Below are positions 44,651 to 54,099 of a stretch of 64,000 nucleotides of DNA, one piece after another. The number at the start of each line of letters is the position of its first letter. The stretch's first letter is position 1. Under the pieces are notes generated by a model. The model had not been told where the DNA came from. It was given only the letters and a program-made list of their open reading frames with translations, and ran no database searches. The DNA comes from Kribbella monticola. GTDB taxonomy: Bacteria; Actinomycetota; Actinomycetes; Propionibacteriales; Kribbellaceae. A program made the translations under genes and the position numbers. The stretch is from contig NZ_QFXK01000027.1 in NCBI RefSeq assembly GCF_003261635.1, forward strand, positions 434,001-498,000, read 5' to 3'.

Positions 44651-45310
44651 TCAGCCGCGGTTGGCGAAGCCGGTCTCGTAGGCGACTACCACCGCCTGGA
44701 CGCGGTCGCGGACGTTGAGCTTGGTGAGCACCCGGGCGACGTGCGTTTTCACCGTCGTGTCGGCGACCACCAGTTCCGCGGCGATCTCGGCGTTGGACAG
44801 TCCGCGCGCCAGCAACCGAAGGACGTCGAGTTCGCGTTCGGTCAGCGTTGCGAGCTCGGACGGCAGTCCCCGGGGCTGCACGGGCTCGGCGAAGCGCTCG
44901 ACCAGTCGCCGGGTGATCGCGGGCTCGATCAGCGAGTCCCCGGTGGCCGCTGCCCGAACAGCCGCGATCAACCGGCTGGACGGGGAGTCCTTGAGCAGGA
45001 AACCGGCCGCCCCGGCGCGGAGCGCGCGGTACACGTACTCGTTCTGATCGAACGTGGTGAGCACGATGATCGTCGGCGGGTTCGGCTGCCGCCGGATCTG
45101 CTCGGTGGCGGACAGCCCGTCGAGCTCGGGCATCCGGATGTCCATCAGGATCACGTCGGGCTTGACCAGCTGAGCCTGCCGGATCGCTGCGGTCCCCGTG
45201 TCGGCCTCGGCGACGACCTCGATGTCGCCCTCGGCCTCCAGGATCACCCGGAAGCCGGTACGGACCAGGGTCTGGTCGTCGGCGACGAGGACGCGGATCG
45301 TGTCGGGCAC
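44651..45310 (-). CDS. NarL/LuxR-family response regulator
   Basis: A 219-residue regulator. The receiver has DD at 11-12, phospho-acceptor D57 in VILMDIRMP, LTTF and LLKDSP. The C-terminal LuxR-type helix-turn-helix (about 150-210) has LTERELDVLRLLARGLSNAEIA and DTTVKTHVARVLTKL. It is divergent from the membrane protein, pseudokinase and kinase genes, and is the natural partner of the kinase at 47.2 kb. Confidence 0.93.
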   Translation of the reverse strand: MPDTIRVLVADDQTLVRTGFRVILEAEGDIEVVAEADTGTAAIRQAQLVKPDVILMDIRMPELDGLSATEQIRRQPNPPTIIVLTTFDQNEYVYRALRAGAAGFLLKDSPSSRLIAAVRAAATGDSLIEPAITRRLVERFAEPVQPRGLPSELATLTERELDVLRLLARGLSNAEIAAELVVADTTVKTHVARVLTKLNVRDRVQAVVVAYETGFANRG

Positions 45311-45466
45311 ACGGCGATTGTGCCCTCATCCTTGTGGCGAGCGCGTCATCCCTGCGGACGACGCGCGGGCCGGACAATCGTCCTCGCGCCAGACGTGGGC
45401 GACCAGGCCGCGGACCTACTGTCACGGCATCAGGGTCAGGGGGACCCGAACCGAAAGGACAGTCCG

Positions 45467-46009
45467 ATGAACGAAATCTTCCAGGGGATCCGGCCACTCG
45501 ACTACGTGCTGGCGGCGCTGACGTCGGCGGCCGGCGTGTTGCTGATGGTCGAGAACGTCACGGCCTCGGGCGAGGACCTGCCACACCCGCTGTCGACCAC
45601 CTCGTGGGCGATGGTGCCCGCCTTCCTGCTCGTCACCCTGCCGATCCTGTGGCGGCGGCGCAACATCCTCGCGGTCGTCGCGATCACCACCGTGCTGACC
45701 GCGGCCCACGTACTCGCGTTCGGATGGATCACCCGCTGCGGCGTCCTCATCCCGCTGGGGTTCGCCTTGGCGTACGCCGTGGGCCGGTTCGCCGGTGCCC
45801 GGCGCAACCAGGTGTTCGGTCTCGCCGGCATCGTCGTCCTGAATCTGGCCATGCTCGCCAGGGATGCGTCGATCGACACCGTCGTGAGTGCCCTGCCGGT
45901 GGCGCTGCCCGGAGTCGCGCTCTTCTACGGCATCGGCGTTCTCGTGCAGAATCGGGTCAGTAGGCACTCCGTGGGCAACGCGCCGGTCGACGAGCGACTG
46001 GCCGCCTGA
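45467..46009 (+). CDS. Membrane protein related to the sensor domain of the next gene
   Basis: A 180-residue membrane protein with five or six hydrophobic segments. Its start, MNEIFQGIRPLDYVLAALTS, is clearly parallel to MSEIFRGVKARDWVLAGGLT in the next gene, and both share the segment FGW(I/V)TRCG. It is therefore a duplicate of the membrane domain without a kinase module. Start ATG has AAAGGA about 8 bases upstream. Function unknown; a partner of, or decoy for, the neighbouring sensor is possible. Confidence 0.75.
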   Translation: MNEIFQGIRPLDYVLAALTSAAGVLLMVENVTASGEDLPHPLSTTSWAMVPAFLLVTLPILWRRRNILAVVAITTVLTAAHVLAFGWITRCGVLIPLGFALAYAVGRFAGARRNQVFGLAGIVVLNLAMLARDASIDTVVSALPVALPGVALFYGIGVLVQNRVSRHSVGNAPVDERLAA

Positions 46010-46037
46010 GCGGATTGCTGCGGGTCAGGAGCCGGCG

Positions 46038-47195
46038 ATGAGTGAGATCTTCCGCGGTGTGAAGGCCCGCGACTGGGTCCTGGCCGGAGGTCTCACCGCG
46101 CTCGGCGTCCTCTTGATGTGGTTCAACCTGCGGATGTCCGACGACCAGGTGCGTGCAGCCCTCGCGGAGGGGTCGATGGTTCACGCCCTGAGTTCGCACT
46201 CGCTCTGGATGATCCCGGTGTACGCCGGTACGACGGTTCCGGTGCTCTGGTGGCGACGCGGGCTCGTCGCCGTCGCCGGCATCTCGGTGGCGGCGATGGC
46301 GCTCCACGTCGTCCTGTTCGGCTGGGTGACCCGCTGTGGCGCCGGGCTCCCGTTGGCCTTCGTACTGGCGTTCCTCGGTGCACTCGCCGCGGACCGGGCG
46401 ACGGCCTGGATCGTCTGCGGGCTCAGCATCGTCCTCACTGGCCTCGTCCTGGTGGTCGATGCGACCACTGGCCCGGACGCCATCCTGCTAGCCCTACCGA
46501 TCGTCCTGATCGTCTTCGGCGTCGGACTGGCTGCCCGCCACCGGTCCGCGTTGAACCAGGAACTGGTGGTCCGGGAGGCGGAGTTGCGGGACTTGCGTGA
46601 CGAGCGGGCAGCGATCGAGGTGGCGGACAGCCGGGCCCGGCTGTCCCAGCAGCTCGACGGTCTGCTGCAGGAACGGCTCGCCGGGCTCACTACGGCGGCC
46701 GAGTCGGCGAACGGTCTTGCGCCGGCCCAGGCGAAGGCGTTGCTGGAATCCATCGAATCCGGCAGTCGGCAGACCTTGGACGACATGCGGGAGATCGTCG
46801 GCCTGCTGCGCGGCGACGACGTGGCCCTTGCACCGACACCGACCGTCGCGCATCTCGACACCTTGCTCGCCCGGCTGCGAACGGCCCACTCGAAGCTGGT
46901 CGTGACAGGCGATCCCCGGGCGTTGCCTGCGACGGTGGAGTTGTCGGCGTACCGCATCGTCGAGCACCTGACCGCCGCGCTCGCGGATCAGGCTGACGCC
47001 CCGATCGAGGTCAGCGTGCGGTTCGAGGCCGACGCGCTCGAGATCCGGGTGAACGGGCAGGTCGGTGAGAGCTCCGAACTGAAGGCCGCCGTCGCCCGGG
47101 CCAAGGAGCGAGCCAAATTGCTCGGTGGTTCGGTCGAGGTGAAGGTCGTCAAGGGCAGGGCCGGCGCCATCGCCCAGCTTCCGGTCGTCGGCTGA
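46038..47195 (+). CDS. Histidine-kinase homologue lacking the phospho-acceptor His (pseudokinase)
   Basis: A 385-residue membrane protein with five or six N-terminal helices (to about residue 170), a short coiled coil (ELRDLRDERAAIEVADSRARL) and a degenerate NarX/DesK-type kinase module. Where typical members read AR(I)xxELHD, this one reads ARLSQQLDG, so D207 replaces the His. The dimerisation end SRQTLDDMREIVGLLR is preserved. The ATPase region lacks a clear N box and G box. It should not autophosphorylate and may regulate the true kinase that follows 16 bases later. Confidence 0.8.
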   Translation: MSEIFRGVKARDWVLAGGLTALGVLLMWFNLRMSDDQVRAALAEGSMVHALSSHSLWMIPVYAGTTVPVLWWRRGLVAVAGISVAAMALHVVLFGWVTRCGAGLPLAFVLAFLGALAADRATAWIVCGLSIVLTGLVLVVDATTGPDAILLALPIVLIVFGVGLAARHRSALNQELVVREAELRDLRDERAAIEVADSRARLSQQLDGLLQERLAGLTTAAESANGLAPAQAKALLESIESGSRQTLDDMREIVGLLRGDDVALAPTPTVAHLDTLLARLRTAHSKLVVTGDPRALPATVELSAYRIVEHLTAALADQADAPIEVSVRFEADALEIRVNGQVGESSELKAAVARAKERAKLLGGSVEVKVVKGRAGAIAQLPVVG

Positions 47196-47211
47196 GTCGA
47201 GGGAGCCGGTC

Positions 47212-48363
47212 GTGCACAGGCTCGAACAGGTGGGGATCGCCGGAATGGTGGTCGCGCTGATCGCCGGCCCGACGGTGTTCCACGGCTGGCCCACCAGCGT
47301 CGGGGGCAACCTCTTCACCGTGCTCCTGCTGGGGAGCGGGCTAACGCTGGTGTGGTGGCGGACCCATCCCCGCATCGTCGCTGTGGTGGGCGGCGCGCTG
47401 CTGCTGCTGGCAACGCTGCTCGGCAGCTACGGCTGGTTTCCTGACACCGCCTTCGCGATCATGGCGCTCCTCTCGCTGGTGGTCGCGCTGGGCTGGTCGG
47501 GGCGGCGGGCGGCCTGGGGAGTGACGGCCGGCCTGGCGGCGTACCTGTCGGTCGTGTGGGTGATCCTCGGTGAGCGCAACGAGGTGCCGTTGATCATGTT
47601 CACCGTCCCCAGCTTCCTGGCCGGCACGGTGCTCCGGCTGCGGCGGGAGGCGGCGGACGAGCTGGCCCGGCGCAGCCTCGAACTGGAGGAGGAACGGGAG
47701 CTGTTCGCCGAGCTCGCCGTACGTCATGAGCGGGCGCGGATCGCCGCGGAGCTGCACGACATCGTCGGGCACGCGATCAGCGTGATGGTCATCCAGGCGG
47801 CCGCCGGGCAGCGACTGGTCGAGCGCGACCCGGCCCAGGCCGAACAGGTCTTCTCCGGGATCGCGGAGTCGGCGCGGCAGGGTCACGACGACCTGCAGCG
47901 CCTCGTCGAGCTGCTCGGCGGAACCGAGGTCAGCGGCCCGGACCTGTCACTGATCGACGAAGTGGTGAGCCGGGCCGCGCGGGGCGGACTGGACGTGTCC
48001 TGCCGCTTCGAGGGGGACCGCGAAGGGCTGGCGGCTCCGACCGCGCACATCGCGTTTCGGGTTGTTCAGGAGAGCCTGACCAACGCGCTGCGATACGCGC
48101 CGGGTGCCGCCGTACGGGTTCTGGTCAACGGGGCCGGTCGGAGCCTGACCGTCAGGGTCGAGAACGATCACGCGATCCGCGAGCATCCACGGTTGTCCGG
48201 CACGGGGCACGGACTGATCGGCTTGCGGGAACGCGTGCAGGAACTGGGTGGTCAGTTGGTCGCCGGCCCGGTGCCCGGCGGCGGCTGGCGGGTCGAGGCG
48301 ACTCTGCCGGACGGACGCATCCGCACCCACCGAGGATGGCTCGGCTCGAGCCGCCGCGCCTAA
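47212..48363 (+). CDS. Sensor histidine kinase, NarL/DesK type
   Basis: A 383-residue sensor with five N-terminal membrane helices, a linker helix (LARRSLELEEERELFAELAV) and an intact HisKA_3 domain, ERARIAAELHDIVGHAISVMV with H182. The ATPase domain has the N box ESLTNALRYAPG and GTGHGLIGLRERV. The C-terminus is basic. Start GTG, 16 bases after the pseudokinase. It probably phosphorylates the divergent regulator at 44.7-45.3 kb. The signal is unknown; no periplasmic sensor domain is visible. Confidence 0.9.
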   Translation: MHRLEQVGIAGMVVALIAGPTVFHGWPTSVGGNLFTVLLLGSGLTLVWWRTHPRIVAVVGGALLLLATLLGSYGWFPDTAFAIMALLSLVVALGWSGRRAAWGVTAGLAAYLSVVWVILGERNEVPLIMFTVPSFLAGTVLRLRREAADELARRSLELEEERELFAELAVRHERARIAAELHDIVGHAISVMVIQAAAGQRLVERDPAQAEQVFSGIAESARQGHDDLQRLVELLGGTEVSGPDLSLIDEVVSRAARGGLDVSCRFEGDREGLAAPTAHIAFRVVQESLTNALRYAPGAAVRVLVNGAGRSLTVRVENDHAIREHPRLSGTGHGLIGLRERVQELGGQLVAGPVPGGGWRVEATLPDGRIRTHRGWLGSSRRA

Positions 48364-48380
48364 GTCTCGCGCCGTTGGAG

Positions 48381-48863
48381 TTAGCCGGCGGGGCGGCCGG
48401 TGTACTTCGGTAGGGGGTCGGGGCTCAGAGCGTTTGCCAGGCAGCGTTGTTCGCGGTGGGGGAGTTGCGGCATCGCGTCGAGAGCGAACCAGCCGACTTC
48501 GAGGGACTCGTCGTCGTTCACGCGGGCCTCGCCGCTGAGGGGGCGGCAGCGGAAGCAGAGGTCGAGGAACTGGACCTGATCGCCGTTCGGGTACGCCGAG
48601 GGTGGCATCGCCTCGATACTCACCAGCCGCTCGATCTCGGCCTCGACCCCGGTCTCCTCCTCGATCTCCCGCAGAATGGCCGGCCCCGGGTCCTCCCCGG
48701 GCTCCAGCACCCCGGCGATCAGCGTCCACCGGCCGTCGTCGGCCCGGCGTACCAGCAACACCCGCTCGTCCTCGTCGAGCACCACCGCGGTGATCCCGGG
48801 CAACCAGAGGGGATCGTGCCCGATCTTCTCCCGCAACTCCAGGATGAACTTCGGCGTCGTCAT
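48381..48863 (-). CDS. Nudix hydrolase
   Basis: A 160-residue protein with an intact Nudix box, GVLEPGEDPGPAILREIEEETGV, preceded by LLVRRADDGRWTLI. The N-terminal FILELREKIGHDPLWLPG is typical of a widespread actinobacterial Nudix group of unassigned substrate. The tail carries YTGRPAG. It is transcribed alone, convergent with the kinase gene. Confidence 0.88.
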   Translation of the reverse strand: MTTPKFILELREKIGHDPLWLPGITAVVLDEDERVLLVRRADDGRWTLIAGVLEPGEDPGPAILREIEEETGVEAEIERLVSIEAMPPSAYPNGDQVQFLDLCFRCRPLSGEARVNDDESLEVGWFALDAMPQLPHREQRCLANALSPDPLPKYTGRPAG

Positions 48864-49125
48864 CCGCGCAGCCTAGCCAACACCTCGCGCCCGCGACCGG
48901 TACGCCGACCGCGCGGCCCGGACGCCATGAACGCGCCGACTGCAAGAAACTGAACCGGTCCAGCTCAAGCGGCAAGCGGTTCCCCGAAAGATGCCGACAG
49001 TGACCGGCCGAATCCGGTCGGCGACCACCGAAGCCTTCCGTGCCGCCGGAATCTGTGCCATTCTCCCGGGCAAGATCCTGGATCCTATCGGATATGGCAT
49101 CGAGACGACCCGAGCTGGAGGCAGC

Positions 49126-50877
49126 ATGCAACCAGAAACGACAACGGGTGGGATGAGGCGGCGGTCCTTCGTCGCCGGAGCACTGGGGGTCAGCGCGGCG
49201 GCGGGTAGCGGAGGACTGCTCACCGGCTGCGGATCGGCAGATACAGCGGCCGGCGCCGACGCGGACAGCCTCGCGGCACCGCCGGCCGTACTGGGACCGA
49301 AGAAGAGCGGCGTGAACTACCCGCCCGGCTACGTCGGCCCGGTGGCCCGCGAATTGCGGCCGATCGTCAACGAGCCGGTGAAGTTCACCATCGTCGTACC
49401 GCAGAGCCTCACGGTCGGCGACTGGAACCGGAACGCCTTCACCCAGTGGATGCAGCAGCAGACCGGCATCCAGATCGAGTGGCGTCAGGTGGCCGGCGGC
49501 GACGACACGATGACCAAGGTGAACGCGATGATGGCGGCCGGTGACATCCCGGATGCCTTTCTGGGCGTGACTTTCACCCGTTCGCAGCTCTACCTGTACG
49601 GCGCGCAGAACCTGTTCGTCGACCTGACGCCGTACCTCGACAAGTACGCCCCGAACCTGCAGCAGGTGGAGAAGGACTACCCGGACGCGCGCCGGTTGAT
49701 GCGTTCGCCGGACAAGGGGATCTACAGCTTTCCCGACATCAACGACTGCTACCACTGCCGCGCTTCCAACGGCCGGTCGTACCTGAACACCGAATGGCTG
49801 CGCAAGGTCGGCCTCGACGTCCCGTCGACCACCGAGGAGTTTCGCGAAGTACTGAAGGCTTTCAAGCAGGCGGACCTCGGCGGCAAGGGCCGGACGATCC
49901 CGTTCGCGGGCTACAAGGACGCGCCGCTCGACACCTACTTCATGAACGCGTTCCTCTACAACCCGGGCGACCCCTGGCTGGTGCTCAACGACGGCAAGGT
50001 CGAGGCGAACTACGTCAAGGACGAGTGGCGCGAAGGGCTCAAGTACCTGCGCGGCCTGTACGCCGACGGCCTGCTGAACAAGGACGCGTTCACCGCCGAC
50101 CAGGACCAGATGAACCGCTACGGCAACAACCCCGATCGCCCGATCATCGGTGGCGCCCGTGGCTACTACTGGGGCTCGTTCCTCGAGATCGACGAGGCAG
50201 ACACCAAGGCCCGCTGGCGCCAGTACACGTCGATCCCGCCTTTGCAGGGCCCGAACAACGTCCGGTACGCCGCGTGGAACTACCTCAAGGTCGGTCTCGA
50301 AGTCTCCACCCTCGTCATCACCCGCAAGTGCAAGCGGCCCGACCTGCTCGTCCGCTGGGCCGACGTGCAGTACGACCTCGAAGCGATCCTGCGCTCGTAC
50401 GGCGGACCCGACTTCAAGTGGGCGGCCAAGGGCGACAAGGGCATCAACGGCAAGCAGGCGATCTACAGCCTCGGCGAGACCTGGGCCTCCGACACCACCA
50501 AGGGAAAGACCTGGGACCAGTACGGCGTGATGTACCGCTCCGGCGACTTCCGGCTGGCCGAACGGGTGAACCCGCGCAAGCCCACCTTCGAGTCGCCGCT
50601 GTACGAGCAGACCCGGGACGACTACTTCCCCTACAAGCAGCCGGTGGACCTGGAGTTCCCGCCGGTGACGCTGGAGGCGGACCAGGCCGCGCAGGACGCC
50701 GAGATCGGGCTCAACCTGAAGGGCGAGGTGAATCTGTCGATGGCCAAGTTCGTCACCGGCAAGCTCGACCCGGCCGACGACGGGCACTGGCGTGACTACC
50801 TCGGCCGGATCGCCAAGATCGGCCTGAAGCCCTACCTGGAGATCCAGCAGGCCGCCTACGAAGCCTTTCAGGGGTGA
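49126..50877 (+). CDS. Extracellular solute-binding lipoprotein for sugars (LplA-like)
   Basis: A 583-residue binding protein. A twin-arginine-like signal (RRRSFVAGA, residues 11-19) ends LLTGC with lipid Cys35. The mature domain shows the two-lobe type with WMQQQTGIQIEWRQV and MMAAGDIPDAFLGV. It is longer than typical sugar-binding proteins and matches the LplA/YtcQ group that works with LplB and YtcP-type permeases on oligosaccharides. ATG at 49126 has GGAGG 4 bases upstream. The first gene of a three-gene importer with no ATPase nearby; a shared MsiK-type ATPase is presumed. Confidence 0.9.
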   Translation: MQPETTTGGMRRRSFVAGALGVSAAAGSGGLLTGCGSADTAAGADADSLAAPPAVLGPKKSGVNYPPGYVGPVARELRPIVNEPVKFTIVVPQSLTVGDWNRNAFTQWMQQQTGIQIEWRQVAGGDDTMTKVNAMMAAGDIPDAFLGVTFTRSQLYLYGAQNLFVDLTPYLDKYAPNLQQVEKDYPDARRLMRSPDKGIYSFPDINDCYHCRASNGRSYLNTEWLRKVGLDVPSTTEEFREVLKAFKQADLGGKGRTIPFAGYKDAPLDTYFMNAFLYNPGDPWLVLNDGKVEANYVKDEWREGLKYLRGLYADGLLNKDAFTADQDQMNRYGNNPDRPIIGGARGYYWGSFLEIDEADTKARWRQYTSIPPLQGPNNVRYAAWNYLKVGLEVSTLVITRKCKRPDLLVRWADVQYDLEAILRSYGGPDFKWAAKGDKGINGKQAIYSLGETWASDTTKGKTWDQYGVMYRSGDFRLAERVNPRKPTFESPLYEQTRDDYFPYKQPVDLEFPPVTLEADQAAQDAEIGLNLKGEVNLSMAKFVTGKLDPADDGHWRDYLGRIAKIGLKPYLEIQQAAYEAFQG

Positions 50878-50882
50878 GTGCG

Positions 50883-51794
50883 ATGACCACGACCATGCAG
50901 GCGCCGGCTCCGGTGCGGGAGACCCGCGCGGACCGGATCGTGATGATCTGCAACTACGCCGCGCTCGGCCTGTTCACGCTGGCGGTGCTGTATCCGCTGG
51001 TCTACGTGTTCAGTGCTTCCCTGAGCGATCCGAAGAATGTTGCCTCCGGCAAGGTCTGGCTGTGGCCGGTCGGGTTCAGCCTGGACGCGTTCAAGGCCGT
51101 CTTCGACTACGGCTCGATTGTCAGCGGTTTCAGCAACTCGCTGATCTACGCGATCGGCGGCGCGCTGCTGGCGACCGTGCTGACCTTGTTCGCCGCCTAT
51201 CCGTTGTCCCGTCAGGGGTTGCCGGGCAAGGGGCTGATCATGGCGCTGTTCGTGTTCACGATGATGTTCAGCGGCGGCCTGATTCCGACGTACCTGGTGG
51301 TGGATCGCGTCGGCCTGCTGAACACGCGGTGGGCGATCATCCTGCCGGCCGCGCTCGCGGTCTGGAACGTGATCATCACCCGGACCTACTTCCAGGTGAC
51401 CATCCCCGAAGAGTTGCTGGAAGCAGCGCGGGTCGACGGCTGCAGCGACTTCGGCTTCTTCTGGCGGGTGGTGCTGCCGCTGAGCAAGCCGATCGTTGCC
51501 GTGAACATGCTCTTCTACGCCGTCGCGCAATGGAACTCCTGGTTCAGCGCGCTGATCTACCTGACCAACGAGCACCTCTTCCCGCTGCAGCTCGTTCTGC
51601 GTCAGATCCTCATCCAGCACAACGTGGACCCGTCCCAGATCCGCGACACCAGCGAGCTGATCCGGCTGAAGGAGCTCCAGGAACAGCTCAAGTTCTCGCT
51701 GATCGTGATCGCCACCATTCCGCCGCTGCTGATCTACCCCTTCGTGCAGAAGCACTTCGTCAAGGGGGCCATGATCGGCTCGTTGAAGGGCTGA
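50883..51794 (+). CDS. Sugar ABC permease, YtcP/CUT1 type
   Basis: A 303-residue permease with six helices. The ATPase-coupling EAA loop is EELLEAARVDGCSDFGFFWR, followed by VVLPLSKP. FSGGLIPTYLVV matches YtcP-type components. The ATG at 50883 was chosen because AGGGGTG lies 6 bases upstream. A GTG at 50874 overlapping the binding-protein stop is also possible. Confidence 0.92.
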   Translation: MTTTMQAPAPVRETRADRIVMICNYAALGLFTLAVLYPLVYVFSASLSDPKNVASGKVWLWPVGFSLDAFKAVFDYGSIVSGFSNSLIYAIGGALLATVLTLFAAYPLSRQGLPGKGLIMALFVFTMMFSGGLIPTYLVVDRVGLLNTRWAIILPAALAVWNVIITRTYFQVTIPEELLEAARVDGCSDFGFFWRVVLPLSKPIVAVNMLFYAVAQWNSWFSALIYLTNEHLFPLQLVLRQILIQHNVDPSQIRDTSELIRLKELQEQLKFSLIVIATIPPLLIYPFVQKHFVKGAMIGSLKG

Positions 51795-51798
51795 GGCC

Positions 51799-52776
51799 AT
51801 GACAACTGAGACTCTGGTACGCCGGTCCGCGAACCCCGCGCGCAAGGCAGACGCCAAGCAGCAGGGGCTCGGCCTCGGCGCGCGGATGCGCCGGCACTGG
51901 CAGCTCTACGCGATGCTCGCGATCCCCCTGGTCTGGCTGGCGATCTTCGCCTACTGGCCGATGTACGGCGTGGTGATCGCGTTCAAGGACTACAACGTCG
52001 TGGACGGGATCCTCGGCAGCCGCTGGGTCGGCCTGAAGCACTTCGAGCGCTTCGTCGAGTCGTACCAGTTCTGGCGGCTGATCCGGAACACCGTCGTCCT
52101 GCACGTCTACGAACTCGTCGCCACCTTCCCGCTGCCGATCATCCTGGCACTCGGGCTGAACATGGTGCGGCGCCGCTGGTACAGCCGCTCGGTCCAGCTG
52201 ATCACCTACGCGCCGCACTTCATCTCGACGGTGGTCGTGGTCGGCCTGATCGTCGTCCTCGTCGATCCCAACACCGGGGTGGCGAACCAGTTGCTCGGCC
52301 TGTTCGGTCTCGGGCCGGTCGACCTGCTCAGCAATCCGGGCTCGTTTCGCCACCTGTACGTGTGGTCGGGTGCCTGGCAGACGATGGGGTTCTCCGCGAT
52401 TATCTACCTGGCCGCACTGACCAGCGTGTCGCCGGAGCTGCACGAGGCGGCGATCGTCGACGGCGCTTCCCGGCTGCGGCGGATCTGGCACGTGGACCTG
52501 CCGGCGATCCGGCCGGTCGCGGTGATCCTGCTGATCCTCAACATCGGCTCGATCCTGTCGGTCGGGTTCGAGAAGGTGCTGTTGATGCAGAACAGCCTGA
52601 ACCTGGAAGCGTCCGAGGTGATCGACACCTACGTCTACAAGCTCGGCTTCGCCTCCCAGGTGCCGCAGTTCAGCTACGCCACCGCGATCGGGTTGTTCCG
52701 GTCGGTGGTCGGTCTGGTGCTGCTGGTGCTGGCGAACACCTTCGCGCGGAAGTTCGCAAAGTCCAGTCTTTGGTGA
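51799..52776 (+). CDS. Sugar ABC permease, LplB type
   Basis: A 325-residue permease with six helices after a charged N-terminal stretch. YWPMYGVVIAFKDYN is the LplB signature near the first periplasmic loop. The EAA loop is PELHEAAIVDGASRLRRIWH, followed by VDLPAIRP. It starts 4 bases after the previous stop and ends the importer operon, whose stop lies just 3 bases from the end of the convergent flippase gene. Confidence 0.92.
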   Translation: MTTETLVRRSANPARKADAKQQGLGLGARMRRHWQLYAMLAIPLVWLAIFAYWPMYGVVIAFKDYNVVDGILGSRWVGLKHFERFVESYQFWRLIRNTVVLHVYELVATFPLPIILALGLNMVRRRWYSRSVQLITYAPHFISTVVVVGLIVVLVDPNTGVANQLLGLFGLGPVDLLSNPGSFRHLYVWSGAWQTMGFSAIIYLAALTSVSPELHEAAIVDGASRLRRIWHVDLPAIRPVAVILLILNIGSILSVGFEKVLLMQNSLNLEASEVIDTYVYKLGFASQVPQFSYATAIGLFRSVVGLVLLVLANTFARKFAKSSLW

Positions 52777-52779
52777 CGC

Positions 52780-54051
52780 TCAGGCGTTGTCGGCCGCCTG
52801 CCGGTGCAATCCGGAGGCCAGGGCGGCCGACAGGGCCAGCGCGCAGGTGGCGGTCATCGCGACCAGGACCTTGACGCCGTTGATGCCGGTGGCGACGTCC
52901 CCGCCGAGGATGATTGCCGCAGCCAGAGCCAGGCCGATCAACCCGATCCAGATCAGCAGGGCAGCGCGCTTCTCCTGCTGCGCGATCGCGGCGTAGACGA
53001 CCAACTGCAGTACGGCGTACGAGGAGCCGGCCAGGGCGAACAGCCAGGCGAACGGACCGAGTGCGGCGTACTTCTCCTTGCCGCCGACAACCGCGACCAC
53101 GATGTCCGGCACGACCAGAGTGCCCAGCACGCAGCAGACGCCGAGTGCGGCGACGGCCTTGATCGCCCTGCGCAGGCGCTGTGTGTCGCCCGGAGCGCTG
53201 GCCAGCGACGGGAACACGATCACGATGACGAACTGCGGCAGGAAGAGGCACGCCTTCGCCACGATCACGCCGGCCGCGTAGTACCCGCTGCTCTGCTTGT
53301 CGAGCAGACCGCGGGCGAGCAGGACGTCGGCGTTGGCGATGACGAAGAACGCAAGCAGGGTGTGCGTACCGTGGATCGTCTCCCGGAGTACTTCCTTCAC
53401 CTGCTCCGGGCTGCCGCCGGTGGATCCGCGCAGCAGGAAGGCGCCCAGCAGCGGCGGAACCGCGGCGCCGATCGCCATGCCGAGCATCGCCGAGGTCAGC
53501 GTGGGGTGGATCAGGAGCGCCCCGCCGCCGAAGACCAGTCGTCCGACGCCGACCGACGTGTAGACAGCAGCCAGCTCGGTCCAGTGCTGACCACCTTGCA
53601 GTACGCCGAGCTGCGACCCCATCAAGGTCAAGCAGCCGAGCGTCGGCCCGACAAGCAGCGCAGCAACGATCGAATCGATGTGCAGCAGGAACACGAACAG
53701 CGGGGTGAGCACCAGCGCGAACACCGTCAGACCGGCCGCCGCCCGTCGCCCGGCTCGCAGCATCGAGTCGGCCAGGGCTGCTTCACCTGGGCCGGTGTGC
53801 GTCGCGATCCGGCGGGCACCGGAAGCCTGCAGTCCGAGCGAGGCGACGTTGCCGATCAGCAGCAGGCCGAGCAGCGCCGTGACGGCGCCGAACTGCTCCG
53901 GCACGAGCCGGTGCACCGCAATCAAGGTGAAACCGTAGGCCGCGACGTTCATGATGGCCATGCCGACCGCTACGACGGTCGCACTGCGGAGGAAGCCTAG
54001 CTGGGGCGCGGCAGTCGGGGGCTGCTGCTCTGGCGTCGTGTCTGAAGTCAT
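52780..54051 (-). CDS. Oligosaccharide flippase-like membrane protein (MOP superfamily)
   Basis: A 423-residue protein with about 12 to 14 hydrophobic segments, beginning near FLRSATVVAVGMAIMNVAAYGFTL. LVPEQFGAVTALLGLLLIGN resembles the Wzx/MurJ-type polysaccharide flippases. It probably moves lipid-linked sugars across the membrane. The neighbours to the right (membrane protein, glycosyltransferase, methyltransferase, arabinofuranosyltransferase) support a cell-envelope role. Confidence 0.82.
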   Translation of the reverse strand: MTSDTTPEQQPPTAAPQLGFLRSATVVAVGMAIMNVAAYGFTLIAVHRLVPEQFGAVTALLGLLLIGNVASLGLQASGARRIATHTGPGEAALADSMLRAGRRAAAGLTVFALVLTPLFVFLLHIDSIVAALLVGPTLGCLTLMGSQLGVLQGGQHWTELAAVYTSVGVGRLVFGGGALLIHPTLTSAMLGMAIGAAVPPLLGAFLLRGSTGGSPEQVKEVLRETIHGTHTLLAFFVIANADVLLARGLLDKQSSGYYAAGVIVAKACLFLPQFVIVIVFPSLASAPGDTQRLRRAIKAVAALGVCCVLGTLVVPDIVVAVVGGKEKYAALGPFAWLFALAGSSYAVLQLVVYAAIAQQEKRAALLIWIGLIGLALAAAIILGGDVATGINGVKVLVAMTATCALALSAALASGLHRQAADNA

Positions 54052-54099
54052 GCAGCTTCCAGGTAGGTTGCGCGGGAACAGTACTGCGAGGAGGCGATC

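Noticed and set aside
47947..50787. A 946-codon minus-strand frame covering the end of the kinase, the Nudix gene and the sugar-binding gene
   Set aside because: Low-complexity shadow of three real genes with no recognisable motif.
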